Below, in pieces: positions 23,732 through 33,072 of a stretch of 64,000 nt of DNA. Within the stretch, counting starts at the first letter, position 1. Each line of letters begins with the position of its first letter. Under the pieces are notes generated by a model. It did no database searches, was not told the DNA's origin, and saw only the letters and a program-made list of their open reading frames with translations. The stretch lies in NCBI GenBank assembly GCA_016213505.1, contig JACRAF010000033.1:18481-82480 (forward strand), in the 5' to 3' direction. The stretch comes from Devosia nanyangense (GTDB lineage Bacteria > Pseudomonadota > Alphaproteobacteria > Rhizobiales > Devosiaceae). The position numbers and the translations under genes were made by a program.

Positions 23732-23900
23732 CTTTGCCTCCCTCGCGGCGCCAGAGATGGGCGATAGCGCCAGAAAAGCGAGGCCTGCGGTATTGGGACG
23801 AATACGGTCACGCTGCCCGGCAAGGGTCGACAATCGGCGAAAGACGATGCATTCGTTGTCATCGAGCCACCCAGCGACGGAAAAACCCTGTGCCGGTTGA

Positions 23901-23930
23901 CTTGTATGACGAAGCTGCGACCCTATTTAT
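23901..23930 (+). promoter_or_regulatory. RpoH (heat-shock) promoter of lon
   Basis: CTTG (23901-23904), 17 bases, then CCTATTT (23922-23928), matching CTTG-N17/18-CYTATNT; only the trailing G of the longer consensus is missing. It lies about 105 bases before the lon ATG. Nothing else is recognised in the rest of 23732-24032. Confidence 0.62.
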
Positions 23931-24032
23931 TCAAGCAGAATCAGGCGGACGGCCTTTTTGACAGGCGTCAATCTGATTGCTGTTTGGGCGCGTATCCTTC
24001 CTTCCTCCAACGCGCCCCGGAAAGGACAAGAC

Positions 24033-26471
24033 ATGTCGGACGTCACCCCCCACGGCGCCGAATACGATCGCGACCGGGTCTATCCGGTGCTGCCGCTCAG
24101 AGACATCGTGGTTTTCCCAGGCATGATCGTGCCGCTCTTTGTGGGCCGCGAGAAATCCGTGAAGGCGCTTGAAGAGGTCATGCGCGACGACAAGCACATT
24201 CTCGTCGTCACCCAGAAGAACGCGCAGGACGACGATCCGGCCCCGGGCGACATCTTCGCCACCGGCACCATCGCCTCGGTGCTGCAGCTGCTCAATCTCC
24301 CCGACGGCACCGTGAAGGTGCTGGTCGAGGGCCTGCACCGCGCCACCATCGACCAGTACCTGCAGACCGAGGATTACTTCGAGGCCGAAGCGACCGCCTT
24401 GCTCGAGCCCGAGGGCGATGCCGTCGAGATCGAGGCGCTGGCCCGTTCGGCGCAGACGGAGTTCGAGAACTACGTCAAGCTCAACAAGAAGATCTCGGCC
24501 GAGGTCGTCAACGCGGTCAGCCAGATCGACAACGCCTCCAAGCTGGCCGACACGATTTCGAGCCACCTCGTCATCAAGATCACCGAGAAGGAAGACCTGC
24601 TGTCGACCGTCTCGGTCGCCGAGCGGCTGCAGAAGATTCTCGGCCTGATGGAGGGCGAGATCGGCGTGCTGCAGGTCGAAAAGCGCATCCGCAGCCGCGT
24701 CAAGCGGCAGATGGAGAAGACGCAGCGCGAGTACTACCTCAACGAGCAGATGAAGGCGATCCAGCGCGAACTGGGCGACGGCGAGGAGGGCACCAACGAG
24801 CTCACCGAGCTCGAGGACCGCATCAAGAAGACCAAGTTCTCCAAGGAAGCCCGTACCAAGGCCGAGGCCGAGCTCAAAAAGCTCAAGTCGATGAGCCCGA
24901 TGTCGGCGGAGGCCACGGTCGTGCGCAACTATCTCGACTGGCTGTTGTCGCTGCCCTGGGGCAAGAAGTCCAAGGTCAAGCGCGACCTCGGCTACGCCCA
25001 GGAAGTGCTCGATGCCGATCACTATGGCCTCGAGAAGGTCAAGGAGCGGATCGTCGAGTATCTCGCCGTGCAGTCGCGCACCGGCAAGCTCAAGGGCCCG
25101 ATCCTCTGCCTCGTCGGCCCTCCGGGCGTCGGCAAGACATCGCTCGGCAAGTCGATCGCGAAAGCCACCGGCCGCGAGTTCATCCGCATGTCGCTGGGCG
25201 GCGTGCGCGACGAGGCCGAAATCCGTGGCCACCGCCGCACCTATATCGGCTCCATGCCCGGCAAGGTGATCCAGTCGATGAAGAAGGCGGGCAAATCCAA
25301 CCCGCTGTTCCTGCTCGACGAGATCGACAAGATGGGCCAGGATTTCCGCGGCGATCCGTCGTCGGCGCTGCTCGAGGTGCTCGATCCGGAGCAGAACAAC
25401 ACGTTCAACGACCATTATCTGGAGGTCGACTACGACCTCTCGGACGTGATGTTCGTCACCACCTCGAACACCCTCAACATCCCTGGCCCGCTGATGGACC
25501 GCATGGAGATCATCCGTCTCTCCGGCTACACCGAAGAGGAGAAGTTCGAGATCGCCCGGCGGCACCTGATCCCCGAGACGCTCAAGGAGAACGGGCTCGA
25601 GGCCAAGGAATTCGTCCTGACCGACGACATCCTGATGAAGGTCGTCCGCAATTATACGCGGGAAGCCGGCGTGCGTAATCTGAAGCGCGAGATTTCCAAG
25701 CTGATGCGGAAATCGGTGCGACAGATCATGCAGAACAAGTCCAAGAAGGTCTTCATCACCGACGAGCTCCTCGAGGAGTATCTCGGCCCGCCCTATTACC
25801 GGAACGAGAAGGTCGACGCCGAGCCGCAGGTTGGTCTGGTCACCGGCCTCGCCTGGACCTCGGTGGGCGGTGAGACGCTGACCATCGAGGCGGTGATGAC
25901 GCACGGCAAGGGCCGCATGACGGTGACCGGCAACCTCAAGGAAGTGATGAAGGAATCGATCCAGGCGGCGAACGGCTATGTTCGCTCGCGGGCGGTCGAG
26001 CTCGGCATCAAGCCGCCGCTGTTCGACACGCGCGACATTCACGTCCACGTGCCGGAAGGGGCGACCCCCAAGGACGGCCCGTCGGCCGGCGTCGGCATGG
26101 CCACCGCGATCGTTTCGGTGATGACCGGTATCCCGGTCCGGCACGACGTCGCGATGACCGGCGAGGTGACGCTGCGCGGCCGCGTGCTGCCGATCGGCGG
26201 GCTCAAGGAAAAGCTGCTCGCGGCGCTCCGCTTCGGCATCAAGACGGTGCTCATCCCCGCCGAGAACGTGCGCGATCTTAAGGAAATCCCCGAGATCGTG
26301 ACGAAAGGCATGGAGATCGTGCCGGTATCGAACATGTCGGAAGTGCTAAGCCGTGCCTTGGTGCGACAGCCCGAGCCGATCGAGTGGACCTATGACGAGA
26401 CGCCGAAGGTGGCGCCGGTCGTCGCCGATCTCGGCATCGACGTCGACGAAGCCGGATTGATCCAGCACTAG
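24033..26471 (+). CDS. lon: ATP-dependent protease La (Lon)
   Basis: 812 residues from the ATG at 24033 with an AAAGGA ribosome site; an earlier in-frame ATG at 23958 lacks one. The N-terminal LON substrate domain starts at [15 protein letters not shown]. The AAA+ part has Walker [14 protein letters not shown] and [10 protein letters not shown]. The protease part has the catalytic Ser in [11 protein letters not shown] and the catalytic Lys in [10 protein letters not shown]. Lon degrades misfolded and regulatory proteins (e.g. DnaA, SciP and CcrM in Caulobacter). The RpoH-type promoter predicts heat induction. Confidence 0.97.
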   Translation: MSDVTPHGAEYDRDRVYPVLPLRDIVVFPGMIVPLFVGREKSVKALEEVMRDDKHILVVTQKNAQDDDPAPGDIFATGTIASVLQLLNLPDGTVKVLVEGLHRATIDQYLQTEDYFEAEATALLEPEGDAVEIEALARSAQTEFENYVKLNKKISAEVVNAVSQIDNASKLADTISSHLVIKITEKEDLLSTVSVAERLQKILGLMEGEIGVLQVEKRIRSRVKRQMEKTQREYYLNEQMKAIQRELGDGEEGTNELTELEDRIKKTKFSKEARTKAEAELKKLKSMSPMSAEATVVRNYLDWLLSLPWGKKSKVKRDLGYAQEVLDADHYGLEKVKERIVEYLAVQSRTGKLKGPILCLVGPPGVGKTSLGKSIAKATGREFIRMSLGGVRDEAEIRGHRRTYIGSMPGKVIQSMKKAGKSNPLFLLDEIDKMGQDFRGDPSSALLEVLDPEQNNTFNDHYLEVDYDLSDVMFVTTSNTLNIPGPLMDRMEIIRLSGYTEEEKFEIARRHLIPETLKENGLEAKEFVLTDDILMKVVRNYTREAGVRNLKREISKLMRKSVRQIMQNKSKKVFITDELLEEYLGPPYYRNEKVDAEPQVGLVTGLAWTSVGGETLTIEAVMTHGKGRMTVTGNLKEVMKESIQAANGYVRSRAVELGIKPPLFDTRDIHVHVPEGATPKDGPSAGVGMATAIVSVMTGIPVRHDVAMTGEVTLRGRVLPIGGLKEKLLAALRFGIKTVLIPAENVRDLKEIPEIVTKGMEIVPVSNMSEVLSRALVRQPEPIEWTYDETPKVAPVVADLGIDVDEAGLIQH

Positions 26472-26494
26472 GACGTCGTTCTACGATGTATCTG

Positions 26495-26525
26495 GCGGCG
26501 CCCCCTCGGGGCGCCGCTTTCGTTT
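26495..26525 (+). terminator. Rho-independent terminator after lon
   Basis: A perfect 10-bp stem GCGGCGCCCC / GGGGCGCCGC with a CTC loop (26495-26517), then TTTCGTTT. Confidence 0.88.
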
Positions 26526-26615
26526 GCGGGGTCGAGAGCAAAGCGGGGTGGGGCATGACCTTGAAAGCTCTCGGGGCCTGTGTCTTCACTGCCCCGTTTG
26601 CGCCTGGAGGAACCC

Positions 26616-27083
26616 ATGCTTCGATCAGCCTGCGCCGTGGCAATGATGCTGGCGGCCTCACCTGTCCTCGCCGAGGATTGGACGTTTGACTCCAGCAGGC
26701 GCTGGGCCACGGTTACCAATGGCGATGCGCGCCTTCTGGTGACCTGTGCGAAGCCGGGGCGCCTCGGTTTCGTTTATGAGATCGGCTCAGCGGATCCGGC
26801 GGCGGTCGAAGCGGGGAAGGGCGCCGAACTGGCCTTTTCCCAAGACGAACGTACATGGGACAAAATTCAGGTCAGCCTCGGCGGCGGCGGCGACCGGCCC
26901 TATTTCCTGGCGTTGGTCGGCAAGGTGGCCGACGAATGGATCGGTGCGACGGCCCGCGCCCGCGGGTCCGTGTTTGCGGCCATCGGCGTACCCAATTCCG
27001 AGGGATCGACGCTCTACAGCGTCACCGAGTTTTCCTCTACCGGCTCGAGCGCCGCCATACGGTCCGTTCGCAGCGCCTGCTGA
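26616..27083 (+). CDS. Secreted protein of unknown function
   Basis: 155 residues from the ATG at 26616 with a TGGAGGA ribosome site. A Sec signal peptide (about 19 residues, ending PVLA-EDW) predicts a periplasmic protein. The mature part has an apparently beta-rich pattern and two cysteines (LVTCAKPG near residue 53 and the very C-terminal Cys), which could pair. No family is recognised. It sits alone between lon and an MFS gene; the 3' part overlaps nothing. Confidence 0.65.
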   Translation: MLRSACAVAMMLAASPVLAEDWTFDSSRRWATVTNGDARLLVTCAKPGRLGFVYEIGSADPAAVEAGKGAELAFSQDERTWDKIQVSLGGGGDRPYFLALVGKVADEWIGATARARGSVFAAIGVPNSEGSTLYSVTEFSSTGSSAAIRSVRSAC

Positions 27084-27179
27084 TGGCGGGTCCAGCGGGT
27101 TGAGCTTACGTCCGGCAGCCCCACTTGTGTGGGGCGTTGACCGCCTACCTTCACAACCCGCTCTGCCGAGGCTCTTTTC

Positions 27180-28373
27180 GTGAACCGACCGCTGTTCGTC
27201 ATTCTTGCCGCCGTCACCCTCGATGCCGTCGGCATCGGGCTGATCTTTCCGATCCTGCCGCGGCTGCTCGCGGAGGTGACGCACGTCGCCGACATCGCGC
27301 CCTATGTCGGGGTGATGCTGGCGCTCTATGCGGCGATGCAGTTCATCTTCTCGCCGGTGCTCGGCTTGCTCAGCGATCGCTTCGGCCGGAGGCCGGTGCT
27401 GCTGCTGTCGCTGGCGGGGGCCGCGGTCGACTATCTGCTGATGGCGTTTGCGCCGGAGCTGTGGATGCTGGTCATCGGCCGCGCCATCGCCGGGCTCAGC
27501 AGCGCCAACATGGCGGTCGCCACGGCCTACATCACCGACATCACGCCCGAGGAGCAGCGGGCCCGGCGCTTTGGGCTGTTCCACGCCATGTTCGGCATCG
27601 GCTTCATCGTCGGGCCGGTGTTGGGCGGCTTTCTCGGCGACATCTGGGTGCGGGCGCCGTTCATCGCTGCCGCCGTGCTCAATGGCCTCAATTTCGCGCT
27701 GGCGCTGTTTGTGCTGCCGGAATCGCGGCCGGGAGATCGCCGCGCGGCGTTCGACCTCAAAAGCCTCAACCCGTTCCTGCCGCTGCGCTGGGCACTGGGC
27801 CTCAAGGGCCTTCTGCCGCTGATCGGGCTGTTCTTCATCTTCAACTTCGTCGGCCAGATGTACGGCACCGCCTGGGCCCTGTGGGGGCAGGACGCCTTCC
27901 AGTGGAACGGCCTGATGATCGGGCTGTCGCTGGGCGCCTTCGGGCTTTTCCACGCCGGCGCGCAGGCGTTCCTGCCAGGGCCCATCACCGCCCGACTGGG
28001 CGAGCGCAAAGCGATGTTCCTCGGCATGGCCTGCGAGTGCCTGTCGCTGCTGGCGATCGCCTTTGCCACGCAGGGCTGGGTGGTGTTCGCGGTGATGCCG
28101 CTGTTTGCGCTTGGTGGCGTCGGCGTGCCGGCACTGCAATCGCTCGCCACCCAGCAGGCCGATGCCGACCGGCAGGGGCAACTGCAGGGCGTACTGGCGT
28201 CGGTCGTCAGTCTCGCCTCGATCGTCGGGCCGTTGTTCTTTGCCGCCGTCTATTTCTGGGTCAGGGGAATCTCGCCGGGACTCATCTGGGTGGTCGGCGT
28301 CGCGGTCTATCTGCTGGCGATTCCCGTTATTCTACGTATCCGCACGCGCCCGCCCCTGTCGGCAACGGCCTGA
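27180..28373 (+). CDS. MFS drug-efflux transporter, TetA/TCR-like
   Basis: 397 residues from a GTG, with about 12 hydrophobic segments. The N-terminal VTLDAVGIGLIFPILPRLL is the DHA1 motif of tetracycline-resistance-type exporters, and the loop 2-3 motif LLSDRFGRRPVLL is the MFS motif A. Residues after TM5 include the GFIVGPVLGG antiporter motif C. It probably exports a drug or metabolite in exchange for protons; the substrate is unknown and no tetR-type regulator is adjacent, so a chromosomal housekeeping exporter is as likely as resistance. Confidence 0.85.
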   Translation: MNRPLFVILAAVTLDAVGIGLIFPILPRLLAEVTHVADIAPYVGVMLALYAAMQFIFSPVLGLLSDRFGRRPVLLLSLAGAAVDYLLMAFAPELWMLVIGRAIAGLSSANMAVATAYITDITPEEQRARRFGLFHAMFGIGFIVGPVLGGFLGDIWVRAPFIAAAVLNGLNFALALFVLPESRPGDRRAAFDLKSLNPFLPLRWALGLKGLLPLIGLFFIFNFVGQMYGTAWALWGQDAFQWNGLMIGLSLGAFGLFHAGAQAFLPGPITARLGERKAMFLGMACECLSLLAIAFATQGWVVFAVMPLFALGGVGVPALQSLATQQADADRQGQLQGVLASVVSLASIVGPLFFAAVYFWVRGISPGLIWVVGVAVYLLAIPVILRIRTRPPLSATA

Positions 28374-28429
28374 ACTGGTGGAAAACCCCGGAATCCGGGC
28401 GTTTGCGGGCGATTTCGGTGTCTTTTCGA

Positions 28430-28459
28430 TTGACCCGGGGGGAATTCAGGTTTCATTAA
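28430..28459 (+). promoter_or_regulatory. Possible hupB promoter
   Basis: TTGACC (28430-28435), 18 bases, CATTAA (28454-28459). It would leave a leader of about 120 bases before hupB. The -10 element is weak, so this is tentative. Confidence 0.3.
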
Positions 28460-28583
28460 CAGCGTTGCGGCGGTGACGAGCGCAAAACGCCCGGAATTCC
28501 TTGCGTAGCGCATAGAATCGTCAAATGGATTGCCGCGTTTTGGTTCGCCAAGAGGGCGGGCTTTTTCACTGTGAGGAAACGCT

Positions 28584-28856
28584 ATGAACAAGAACGATCT
28601 GATCGGCACCGTTGCCGAAGGGGCGAGCATTACCAAGGCGCAGGCAGGCGAGGCTGTTGACGCTGTATTCGAGGCGATCACCAAGTCGCTGAAGAAGGGC
28701 GATGAAGTCCGTCTGGTGGGCTTCGGCACCTTCTCCGTTTCCAAGCGCAAGGCATCGATCGGCCGCAATCCGGCCACCGGCGCGGAAATCAAGATTCCTG
28801 CCTCGATGCAGGCCAAGTTCAAGCCCGGCAAAGGGCTCAAAGACGCGATCAACTGA
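28584..28856 (+). CDS. hupB: DNA-binding protein HU
   Basis: 90 residues, exactly the HU length. The dimerisation helices (MNKNDLIGTVAEG ... AVDAVFEAI) and the DNA-grasping arm RNPATGAEIKIPA with the intercalating Pro are intact, ending KFKPGKGLKDAIN. HU compacts and bends chromosomal DNA. A GAGGAAAC ribosome site precedes the ATG. In many alphaproteobacteria hupB follows lon; here the secreted protein and MFS genes come between them, which looks like an insertion. Confidence 0.96.
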   Translation: MNKNDLIGTVAEGASITKAQAGEAVDAVFEAITKSLKKGDEVRLVGFGTFSVSKRKASIGRNPATGAEIKIPASMQAKFKPGKGLKDAIN

Positions 28857-28925
28857 TCGGTCGAAATCCGTTCGACTTGACGGCCTCGCGCGCCTCTGGC
28901 GCCGGGGCCGTTTGCTTTGGGGGAC

Positions 28926-29001
28926 TGGTGGGCGGTGACGGTCTCGAACCGCCGACCCTCTCGGTGTAAACGAGATGCTCTACCAACTGAGCTAACCGCC
29001 C
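28926..29001 (-). tRNA. tRNA-Val (anticodon TAC)
   Basis: 76 bases including encoded CCA. The acceptor stem GGGCGGT/ACCGCCC pairs, the anticodon loop TTTACAC gives TAC (reading GUA/GUN), and the T arm GGCGGTTCGAGACCGTC is standard. Confidence 0.96.
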
Positions 29002-29017
29002 GTCCGGAGACGCCGCC

Positions 29018-29046
29018 TAACTAGGGTGTCGCCGCGAAGGCGTCAA
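29018..29046 (-). promoter_or_regulatory. Promoter of tRNA-Val
   Basis: On the minus strand TTGACG (29046-29041), 17 bases, TAGTTA (29023-29018), ending 17 bases before the tRNA 5' end. Confidence 0.55.
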
Positions 29047-29135
29047 CCGAGCAAGGTCATCGCCGCTCCTCCGCACGAACCTGTCCACCTGTCCCTCCGG
29101 TCGGCTATGTTGCAGCCAAAGAGGAGGGCCACGAC

Positions 29136-30500
29136 ATGGACCAGCGCTTCGAACTTCCGGGCTTTTCCGGCACTCTTTTTCACCCCGACCACGCCGATTA
29201 CGATGCAAGCCGCAAGGTTTACAACGGCATGATCGACCGGCGGCCGGCCGTGATTGCCCGCTGCAGCAGCGCCGCAGATGTTGTCCTCGCCGTCAATCTC
29301 GCCCAAGCCAAGGGCCTGACGCTCTCGGTGTTCGGCGGCGGTCATGCGGTCACCGGCACCGCCGTCTGTGACGGCGGCATCTGCGTCGATCTGCGCGGCA
29401 TGAAGCGCATCGACATCGACCCGGCTGCCAAGACCTGCCGGGCCGAGGCTGGCATGAACTGGGGCGAGTTCGATGCGGCGACCACCGCACGCGGCCTCGC
29501 CATGACCGGTGGCCGCAACCCGACCACCGGCATTGCCGGGCTGACGGTGGGCAGCGGCAGCGGCTGGCTGGAGCGCAAGTTCGGCTATGTCTGCGACAAC
29601 CTCATCAAGGCGGAAGTGGTCACCGCCGATGGCCGGCAGGTGATCGCTTCGGACACCGAAAACCCCGATCTGTTCTGGGGCTTGCGCGGCGGCGGCGGCA
29701 ATTTCGGCGTCGTCACGGCCTTCCATTTCCGGCTGTACGACCTGCCGCCGGCCATTCTCGGTGGCGTGCTGCTCTATCCCGCCCCGATGGCCGGTGCCGT
29801 GCTCAAGAATTTCCGCGACTTCATGCAGACCGCGCCCGACGAAGTCAGCGGCGGCATGGTCTTCACGACTGCGCCGGACGCGCCTTTCGTTCCTCCGCCG
29901 GCCCGTGGGCAGCCGGTGGCGATGCTGCAACTCGTCTACGCCGGCGATCCGGAGGAGGGGGCTCGCGTCCTTGCGTCGCTCCGGGCGTTCGGTCCGCCGG
30001 CCGCGGATCTGCTGCAACCGACCCCCTATACGGTGCTCCAGACCCAGGGCGGCAACTTCCCGGGCACCCAGAACTACTGGACCGCAGATTTCCTCAGCCA
30101 GCTTCCCGACGAGGCGATCGATGCCTATGCGAAGCTGGCGCTGACGCCCATCTCGCCGCAATCGGCCATTATCATCGTGGCCGGCGGCGGCGCGCCGTCG
30201 CGGGTGGCCGAAGAGGCGACGGCCTTCGGCATGCGGACGGCGCCCTGGAACGTCCACTACATCTGCGCCTGGACCGATCCAGCCGACAACGCCAAGAATA
30301 TCGAGCGGGTGAAAGCCGCGGCTTCGGTGCTGAAGCCCTGGGCGACCGGGCGGGTCTACCTCAACTACATCGGCGACGAGGGGCAGGCGCGTATCGAGGG
30401 CTCGTTCGGGGCCGAGAAGCTGGCGCGGCTGCGCGCTCTGAAGACCAAATGGGACCCGCAGAACTTCTTCCGCCACAATCAGAATATCCGCCCTGCATGA
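29136..30500 (+). CDS. FAD-linked oxidoreductase, berberine-bridge-enzyme type
   Basis: 454 residues. The FAD-binding PCMH domain (about 35-205) has LSVFGGGHAVTGTAV, whose His is the usual 8-alpha-histidyl FAD attachment site, and the C-terminal BBE segment has RVYLNYIGDEG and KTKWDPQNFFRHNQNI. Plant-type enzymes carry a second FAD bond to a Cys; the matching stretch here reads GGRNPTTGIAG without Cys, so probably a single covalent link. It likely oxidises an alcohol, sugar or aromatic compound; the substrate is unknown. No signal peptide is seen. Confidence 0.87.
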   Translation: MDQRFELPGFSGTLFHPDHADYDASRKVYNGMIDRRPAVIARCSSAADVVLAVNLAQAKGLTLSVFGGGHAVTGTAVCDGGICVDLRGMKRIDIDPAAKTCRAEAGMNWGEFDAATTARGLAMTGGRNPTTGIAGLTVGSGSGWLERKFGYVCDNLIKAEVVTADGRQVIASDTENPDLFWGLRGGGGNFGVVTAFHFRLYDLPPAILGGVLLYPAPMAGAVLKNFRDFMQTAPDEVSGGMVFTTAPDAPFVPPPARGQPVAMLQLVYAGDPEEGARVLASLRAFGPPAADLLQPTPYTVLQTQGGNFPGTQNYWTADFLSQLPDEAIDAYAKLALTPISPQSAIIIVAGGGAPSRVAEEATAFGMRTAPWNVHYICAWTDPADNAKNIERVKAAASVLKPWATGRVYLNYIGDEGQARIEGSFGAEKLARLRALKTKWDPQNFFRHNQNIRPA

Positions 30501-30536
30501 GCCCGGCGAGGTCGCCCAAAACTGGGGCGACCGCGC

Positions 30537-30565
30537 TTGACTTGCCAAACCGCCGCCGCTACACG
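30537..30565 (+). promoter_or_regulatory. Promoter of tRNA-Asp
   Basis: TTGACT (30537-30542), 17 bases, TACACG (30560-30565), about 35 bases before the tRNA. Confidence 0.5.
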
Positions 30566-30599
30566 GACGCCACGTTGCGCGGGGCTCTGCTTCGCCGCT

Positions 30600-30676
30600 G
30601 CGGGAGTAGCTCAGTTGGTTAGAGCGTCGGCCTGTCACGCCGAAGGTCGCGGGTTCGAGCCCCGTCTCTCGCGCCA
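30600..30676 (+). tRNA. tRNA-Asp (anticodon GTC)
   Basis: 77 bases with encoded CCA and discriminator G. The acceptor stem GCGGGAG/CTCTCGC pairs with one G-U, the anticodon loop CTGTCAC gives GTC, and the T arm GCGGGTTCGAGCCCCGT is standard. Confidence 0.96.
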
Positions 30677-30883
30677 CTTTCCCCAAATCGCCATTCCGCG
30701 CCATTCCTGATCCTTGGATCGGGCATTTTGTGGCCGATCTGCCACAGATTCGACCTGCCTCATTGTCGCCCCATGGTGGCCCGATTGCCCCCACAAATAC
30801 CAAGGATTCTCGGGCTGTTCGGCATTGTTAGAGAATCGTTCTAATCGCTGCGCATAGCAGCTGGGCCGGGCTGATCGATGAAC

Positions 30884-30909
30884 GGAACCGCCGGGGAAAC
30901 CGGGCGTTT
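30884..30909 (+). promoter_or_regulatory. EcfG (general stress sigma factor) type promoter
   Basis: GGAAC (30884-30888), 16 bases, CGTTT (30905-30909), matching the alphaproteobacterial EcfG consensus GGAAC-N16/17-CGTT. The predicted start is about 25 bases before the first gene of the outer-membrane array. The rest of 30677-30883 holds nothing I recognise. Confidence 0.55.
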
Positions 30910-30938
30910 CTGTTCCGAACGAATTTCAGGAGGACAGA

Positions 30939-31478
30939 ATGGGTCTGTTCCGGACAGCGACATTGGCGGCAATGCTCTCGGCCGCCCCGTTCGCGGCCTC
31001 GGCGGCCGATCTCCTGACCGTGCCCGTTTCGACCAATGAGGCAGTGCCGGTCGCCGATGCGAGCTTCGACTGGAACGGCTTTTACGCCGGCGTCTATGGC
31101 ATCGCGCAGACGAGCCCGGTGGGTGGATCGCAATACGGCCTCGGCGTCGATTTCGGCGCCTATGCGCGGTTCGACTTCGTCCTGGTCGGTGGTGAGGTCG
31201 CCTATCACGGACTGGTCGGCGGCGGCGGCTCGACGAGCTACCTGCAGGGGATCGGCACGCTCGGCCTCGCGGCCACCGACGCCATCATCCTTTATGCGGC
31301 GGCCGGCGCCGGCGTCGATCTCGGGCCTCCGGCCGAGTCGGACATTCTTGTTGGCGGCGGCGTCGATTTCGCGGTCGCCGACAGTGTCACCCTGAAGGCT
31401 CAGTATCTGCATGGCTTCCCGCTCACGGGAGCGAACCCGAAGGACCAGGTTTCGGTCGGCGCCAACTTCCATTTCTGA
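30939..31478 (+). CDS. Small outer-membrane beta-barrel protein, array member 1
   Basis: 179 residues with a strong CAGGAGGA ribosome site. The signal peptide ends AASA-ADLL near residue 23. The mature part opens with WNGFYAGVYG, the motif seen at the start of Omp25/Omp31-like barrels, has alternating hydrophobic strands and ends in NFHF, a C-terminal Phe barrel-assembly signal. It is the first and longest of five paralogues, and the only one with an EcfG-like promoter. At about 155 mature residues it is shorter than Omp25 (~190). Confidence 0.75.
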   Translation: MGLFRTATLAAMLSAAPFAASAADLLTVPVSTNEAVPVADASFDWNGFYAGVYGIAQTSPVGGSQYGLGVDFGAYARFDFVLVGGEVAYHGLVGGGGSTSYLQGIGTLGLAATDAIILYAAAGAGVDLGPPAESDILVGGGVDFAVADSVTLKAQYLHGFPLTGANPKDQVSVGANFHF

Positions 31479-31706
31479 CGGCCCGATCACAGTTTCGAAC
31501 CCAATGCGGCGCCACTTCGGCGGCGGCGGTTTCGTGTGGCCAAACAAAAGCTTAGCTTGTGCGACAAGTGTGGTGAATGGGGCACAGCGATGACAAAATG
31601 GGGGCAATGACGGTTTTGTGGCGGCGGGTAGCGCGTTACAATTCCGCAGTCGGGAGTCGCACCTCCCAAAGCGGCTACCGACCTTGAATAATAGAAGGAC
31701 TTAAAC

Positions 31707-32216
31707 ATGCGTTCTCTCAAGCTTGCCTTGCTCGCAACCGCGGCTACGGCTGTGCTCTCGTCGGCGGCTTTCGCTGCCGACCTCATCATTGACACGCCCA
31801 TGGCTCCGGTCGTGGACAACAGCTTCACCTGGGACGGTGCGTATATCGGCGCTTTCATCCAGGGCCAGACTGCGCCGACCGCCTTCGGGCTCGGTGTGGA
31901 TTTTGGCGTGAACGCCGTGATGGATAACCTGCTGATCGGCGGCGAGTTCGAAGCGGTCGCCCTGACCGGTCCGAACTTCTCGGCTCAGTTCACCGGCAAG
32001 GTCGGTGGTCTGATCAGCGACAGCGCCATCGTCTATATCTACTCCGGTGCCGGTTCGCGGACCCCGAGCAGCTGGTACGTCCCGGTCGGCGTCGGCGCCG
32101 AAGTTGCCGTGGCCGAGAATGTGACCATCAAGGCCGAAGCCCAGTACAACTTCGACCTGACCACGTCGACGCAGAATTCGGCCGCCGTGAAGGTCGGCCT
32201 GAACTGGCACTTCTGA
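31707..32216 (+). CDS. Small outer-membrane beta-barrel protein, array member 2
   Basis: 169 residues, AGAAGGA ribosome site. The signal peptide ends SAAFA-ADLI; the mature start has SFTWDGAYIGAFIQG and the C-terminus is LNWHF. Strand patterns such as AEVAVAENVTIKAEAQYNF match member 1 (VDFAVADSVTLKAQYLHGF), which shows common descent. It has its own upstream space of 228 bases and its own terminator, so it is probably a separate transcript. Codon use (more GTT/GCT) suggests high expression. Confidence 0.74.
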   Translation: MRSLKLALLATAATAVLSSAAFAADLIIDTPMAPVVDNSFTWDGAYIGAFIQGQTAPTAFGLGVDFGVNAVMDNLLIGGEFEAVALTGPNFSAQFTGKVGGLISDSAIVYIYSGAGSRTPSSWYVPVGVGAEVAVAENVTIKAEAQYNFDLTTSTQNSAAVKVGLNWHF

Positions 32217-32248
32217 TCACCGGCTCCCTCCACGGGAGAGGGCTTGGC

Positions 32249-32285
32249 AAGGGGCTCCGCGACGCGGGGCCCCTTCGCTTTTTGG
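32249..32285 (+). terminator. Rho-independent terminator after array member 2
   Basis: A 12-bp stem AAGGGGCTCCGC / GCGGGGCCCCTT with one G-U pair (32249-32260 and 32264-32275), then CGCTTTTT. Confidence 0.85.
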
Positions 32286-32399
32286 GCCGTCAACGATCTG
32301 TTAGGCCTATGAGATAATTAAACTTTGTCGCTAATTGTCCGTAAGCAGCCCGGCGCGCAAAATCCCCGCAATCGCAATCCGACCTCCAAGGGGACTACT

Positions 32400-32924
32400 A
32401 TGAAACTCGCGCACTCCATTCTGGCCGGCGCCGCCCTGGCGGTCACCATGGCTGCCTCGGCCCAGGCCGCCGATCTGCTCGCCCCTGCCGATCCGATCTA
32501 CTCGAGCCCGCTGTTCGATTTCGAAGGCCTCTATGTCGGTGCGACCGGTGGCGGTGCCCTCGCGAGCGGCACACCCTACGGCACGCTCGGCGTGGTTGTG
32601 GGCGCCAATTTCGCGGTGACCGACGGCATCGTCGCGGGCGTCGAATTCCAGGGCGACACGTACTGGAACGGTGGCGGACTGGCGGCCTATGATGCCCTCG
32701 CGCTCGGGCGCGTCGGCGGCTTCGTTGCCGACAACGCCATGGTCTATGGCGATCTCGGCGCGGGATTCCTCTCGGGCACGGCGGTCTATGCCTTCGGCGG
32801 CGGCGTCGAAATGGCGATGACCGACCAGCTTAGCGTGCGCGGCGAATTGCAGGGCATTGGCGCATTCGGCGCCATGCCCTCGGTCGGCAAGGCGACGGTG
32901 GGCCTGCTCTGGCACATGAACTAA
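32400..32924 (+). CDS. Small outer-membrane beta-barrel protein, array member 3
   Basis: 174 residues from the ATG at 32400 with an AAGGGGA ribosome site; an earlier in-frame GTG/TTG extension is not supported. The signal peptide ends SAQA-ADLL. The mature part has FDFEGLYVGATGG in place of the WDGFY motif and ends LLWHMN: unlike the others, the last residue is not aromatic, so the barrel-assembly signal is degenerate. The strand GGVEMAMTDQLSVRGELQG matches the paralogues. No terminator is evident downstream. Confidence 0.72.
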   Translation: MKLAHSILAGAALAVTMAASAQAADLLAPADPIYSSPLFDFEGLYVGATGGGALASGTPYGTLGVVVGANFAVTDGIVAGVEFQGDTYWNGGGLAAYDALALGRVGGFVADNAMVYGDLGAGFLSGTAVYAFGGGVEMAMTDQLSVRGELQGIGAFGAMPSVGKATVGLLWHMN

Positions 32925-33072
32925 CTTGGCGCCGATCAATCCGCGAACTGTGGATTTGCGGCAACGCCCCACGGCAAACATCGACGAATAGCGGCAATAT
33001 CGCGCCGCGATTATGGCGCTCGCCGAACAAGTCGGCTATTTCTGGACCAACGAATATTTTGGAGGCTTGGAA

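Noticed and set aside
23732..23833. A 34-codon N-terminal extension of the TTxxxxEE protein as a signal or leader peptide
   Set aside because: The ATG at 23731 has a strong GGGAGG site while the upstream ATG has none; the extension has a weak hydrophobic core only.
23891..23925. TTGACT at 23897 as a normal sigma-70 promoter for lon
   Set aside because: No acceptable -10 hexamer occurs 16-18 bases downstream; the CTTG-N17-CCTATTT reading fits much better.
23931..26144. A 737-codon minus-strand frame opposite lon
   Set aside because: Low-complexity Leu/Val/Asp/Arg composition typical of antisense shadows, and lon is intact.
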